Source of the DNA: Aquila chrysaetos chrysaetos
Lineage: Eukaryota > Chordata > Aves > Accipitriformes > Accipitridae
Direction of reading: 5' to 3'
DNA: 64,000 nt
NCBI RefSeq assembly: GCF_900496995.4
Contig: NC_044007.1
Coordinates: forward strand, 19,611,742 to 19,675,741
Made by a program: the position numbers and the translations under genes
Part shown: positions 60,681 to 64,000 of the stretch, piece by piece
Numbering within the stretch: position 1 is the stretch's first letter
Layout of the letters: every line of letters begins with the position of its first letter
Notes under the pieces: model-generated
Database searches by the model: none
Told to the model about the DNA's origin: nothing
The model's input: only the letters and a program-made list of their open reading frames with translations

Positions 60681-63600
60681 TTCCTTTATTAGGAGGGCAC
60701 TAAAGTGTGTAAATTTCTTTCTTGGCAGATAAACTAGATAAAGGATTTTACAACAGGCAGGAATTTGCATTTTTATGTGCAGTAAAGTGAAATAATAAAT
60801 ATTCTTCCCTAGGACTGGTGGGTCCGTTGGAATCTTCAAGAAAATGGCACTTGGTTAATATCTTGTCACGAGTTGCGGTTCCACTGGACTGTGAAATAAA
60901 TAGCTGCCATCTTGTGTCCTAATACACAATAAAATGCTGTTTCGCAAAGGAAACGTGTTTGTATATGTATAAAAAGGAATGTGTATTCAGAAACATCAAC
61001 AAGGTGTCTCATTACAAATGTGCCTGGCCATATATTAGTCAAATGTATATTACAAATAATATTGTTTTCAGCCAAGTATAGTTTACAAGTTAGCAACAGC
61101 CACAATTAAAATTAATGTCAGTTGTCTTTAAAACAGAAGATGGAACAGGTTAACATGCTTATCCTAAATCCAAAGTGAAAGAACACATAGGCTTTTTAAC
61201 ACATAATTATTTCTAGTTCTGCTTCTTATTTCAGTTGCAACTTCAGTTCTAACATGGCGGTGTGTTAGTTGTCCATAAATCTTGAATTATCCCTGCAACT
61301 TAGGTGTTTAAAAAGATGTCATCTGTGAAGGCAAAAAGTATAGATAATACCTTGCCACTTGCTCAAAATCAAACTGAATTGAAAAAGAAAAGTGGTCAAC
61401 ATGAACAGTTTATCTCAGTCGATGGATGAGTGTTCAGGTGATTTTTTTTTTATACCAGGTTGAGAAAGTTGTTACCCTAACTTGACTGGAAATACTATAT
61501 AAAAGCTTTAACATTCTTCTGTTACAGCTATTGGACTTCTTTCATTCAAAAAGCCAGCATCAATACTTTGTTTTAAAGACCCAATGGGTAGTGTAGTGAC
61601 AGGATTACCAACTTGTGTTTTTTGGGTTTTTTTGTGGAGTTTTTTGCATCTGACTTGACTTTTTTAATTGCTTGATGTTTGTAATACTGGAATATAGCTG
61701 AAAAATATTCAAAGTTTTCTCCTCCAGCAGTTAAATAATTGGACTTGATTTCTTGACCTTCAGCTCTTCTTGCAAAGACAACTTTGTTGCTTTTTATATT
61801 CAAATAATGGAATTGAGAAACTGTGGCACCAGTAACTCTTCTCACACCTAATTAAACCCCTTAATGGTATCTTTATTTTCATCTTTCTGAATTGCAGTAA
61901 GAATTAGCTGTGGAATGCTGTTTCTGTAACTTTCAGTTAACTTCAATTCAGCACAACTGTTAGTGGCACCAGAAACAATGTGGGAATTCTGTTTGAAATA
62001 AGTCAGAATAAGGAAGCAGATAAAGTGAAGAACATCAAAATCTTTTTAGACTTCTGTATCAGCGTTTTAAATACTTGGCTCTGTTATTCAGAATGCCGGG
62101 TGTGGACATTTTTGCTCAGAGAGATGCGTCAAATGCCTAGGTATTTTGGTTTTTCATAAAAACAAAGTTTTGTATTTGTTATGGCTACTTTGTAGAAATT
62201 GCCATATAACTTATAGCTTTTATTTTTTCCTTTTTCTTTTGGAATGTTTTGTCTTTTCTCATTCCCTGTCTTTTCCCTGGAAAATTCATTCTTATTTTAA
62301 ATCTCTTATGAAATATTGCTTGTTTGTACAGTATGATAAACTGTTTGTGACTTTGGAACAATACAGTTTCTTAATGCAACTTAAAAAATTTAAATTTTAC
62401 AGGCCTGCCAAAGAACCTGAGTAAAATTTCACTACTTAACTATATAAGTGAAGACACACTTACTTAAATGGAGCCTGGTGTGGGGGAGTCAGGAACAGTA
62501 GAGGAATTTTTAAGCTTGCATTTTACGTTTTGTCTCTTCTACCTGCACACTGGCTTCTTATCCTAAGCAGCTAGAGCACACCCTGGCTTGGTCTGCCTGA
62601 CTTTGCCTGTGGAGGAACAGTTTGCTCAGAATTTCTACACAAATTTGAAACCTAGGCTGCTTAAAGGCTCAAAATCAGGCTAGTGTCATAGGCAGGTGGG
62701 GCAGAGGAGCTGCTGAAAGGAAAGGGGTTGTAATACTGAAGGCACCCAGATGAAATCTGGAATAGATGAACAGACTAACAGAGGCCAAAAGGAAGCAGAG
62801 TATGCTGTCAAGAAGTAGAGGAGTGGGCAGAGCTAGAATTAAAGGCTAGTAGAAAAGATAAGAGAGAGACTGGGCAGTGAAAAATAGTAAAACAAAGAAA
62901 CTTTGTAGAGCAGTGAAGGGAGATGAACAAATGGGTCTGACGAGAAGCTGCATCTAGTTTTTTCTTAAAGAGACTGTTGCTGCCATTTAAACCTAATCAC
63001 AGTGAGTAAACCTGACTTCTGTTAAAATGACTATAGCTGTTTTAGCTAGTTCTTGCTAGTATAATATATGACTATAGTATCTCAGCATCCCCTCATACTT
63101 CTGAAGTAGGGAGTTGCTATTAACCCCTGTTAACCAGCTGGTGAACGGAGAAACAGTAAGTCAAAAAGCAGATCTGACACAGGAGGTTTTTGAGGGCAGG
63201 TTTTGTTTCAGCTTCAAGTAAGTCCATCCTTTTCATGGTTGGAATGAGATTAGAGACTGTTCCAATAAATGCCTAAAGTTAAATTAGTGAACAGAAAGCT
63301 TGTGAATAAGAGTGTTTCCTTTTTTGCCTATTGAGAGGGAGCCTTTGTAATATGTAATGAAGATTATTTTTCACTTTTTTTTCAGGAGATACATTGAGTC
63401 TTGACAGTCCTGTTCAGTGCTGATAAATCTGATGTGAGCTTTAGAAGATTAAATCGTTGATAATTTTTTTTTTTTAAATTACATCTGAAAATATTTGAAG
63501 CTTATTGTTAAGATCCAGTTGAAGGCTGACAGAAGTGTGGTCTTCTGTAATATTACATAGTATAGCTCCATAAATCACTGTTAACAGGGATGATGATGCT

Positions 63601-63768
63601 TCTTTCCATTATAAGATGCATGGGATTTTGATTTTTTTTTTTTCCTAGGCAAAGTAGTCATTGCTAGTTAAAATGGAATGCTTTTATTGTAGAAAACACT
63701 GACTCTCAGTGAAACCTTAAAATTAAGTTAAAGATGGGGAAGCCCAAATTCATTGTATCTAGTGTTTG

Positions 63769-63835
63769 TGGGATTTTTGTTTTGTTTGGGTTGTGGGTTT
63801 GTTTTGTTTTGTTGGTTTTGTTTGGTTTTTTTAAT
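63769..63835. repeat. G/T-rich low-complexity tract
   Basis: (TTTTG)n/(TTTGG)n-like sequence, the complement in character of the A/C-rich tracts elsewhere in the window. Confidence 0.8.
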
Positions 63836-64000
63836 TCTTTCATTCTCCCCTCCTGAATGTGTTATAAATTAGTGGAATAGTTCAAGGGGCATAGTGATGC
63901 AACTGAATCTACAAAGTGACCCTGAATGCTTCCAATAATTAAAAATCAAATTTGCATATTTTCCATTGCATGTTTCATAATAGCCCTTGTGACTTTTTTT

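Larger units (their letters stand above)
59052..64000 (+). other. NUDCD1: NUDCD1 intron 2 (continues past window)
   Basis: No third coding exon is recognisable before 64000. Holds a minus-strand ERVL-type LTR (60188-60680) and a G/T-rich tract (63769-63835). An MIR-like relic may lie near 63110-63180. Confidence 0.75.

Noticed and set aside
60318-60839. 173-codon minus-strand frame and overlapping frames
   Set aside because: Runs through the second LTR and its flank; repetitive composition and no family match.
63110-63180. Possible reverse MIR-like sequence (attaacccctgttaaccagc)
   Set aside because: Only a few scattered words fit the MIR consensus; too weak to annotate.
59052-64000. Search for NUDCD1 exon 3
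   Set aside because: No frame with the expected continuation of NUDCD1 is seen, so the next exon is taken to lie beyond the window.
1-64000. tRNA, rRNA, snoRNA, CRISPR arrays or bacterial operons
   Set aside because: None seen by eye. Small snoRNAs in introns cannot be excluded without a covariance search.

Overview
The window is vertebrate nuclear DNA, most likely from a bird. The genes have short coding exons in long introns, GT-AG (once GC-AG) splice sites and GC-rich CpG-island promoters. The interspersed repeats are avian in type: a 3' fragment of a CR1 LINE and solo LTRs, one of which resembles the ERVL-type LTRs common in neoavian genomes. Four protein-coding genes can be read exon by exon, and their order (SYBU, EBAG9, ENY2, NUDCD1) matches human 8q23 in inverted orientation. 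Nothing bacterial, phage or CRISPR-like is present.

Layout. (1) 1-7.5 kb: the 3' half of SYBU (syntabulin) on +, with four coding exons ending in the C-terminal membrane anchor, then a 3' UTR of about 1 kb. (2) 12.8-31.8 kb: EBAG9 (RCAS1) on -, tail to tail with SYBU. Six coding exons give exactly 213 codons, and a noncoding first exon lies in a CpG island at 31.2-32.2 kb. (3) 32.2-43.2 kb: an 11-kb interval with no recognisable gene. It holds a solo LTR with a 6-bp target-site duplication, a perfect 36-bp tandem duplication and an orphan CpG island at about 42.06-42.39 kb. In mammals the very large gene PKHD1L1 sits between ENY2 and EBAG9, and I see no trace of its exons here. (4) 43.3-48.5 kb: ENY2 on -, complete in four coding exons (96 codons). 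(5) 48.6-49.6 kb: a CpG island shared by ENY2 (-) and NUDCD1 (+), with two ZNF143/SBS-like sites. (6) 49.2-64 kb: the first two coding exons of NUDCD1 on +. Exon 2 is bracketed by two related ERVL-type LTRs in opposite orientation. The gene continues past the right edge.

The genes do not form a pathway. SYBU is a kinesin-1 adaptor for axonal transport, EBAG9 a Golgi/secretory-pathway regulator, ENY2 a subunit of SAGA and TREX-2, and NUDCD1 a NudC-like CS-domain protein. The points most worth following up are the absence of PKHD1L1, the orphan CpG island where its promoter would be expected, the inverted LTR pair around NUDCD1 exon 2, the GC-AG intron in SYBU and the paired ZNF143-like sites in the ENY2/NUDCD1 promoter.
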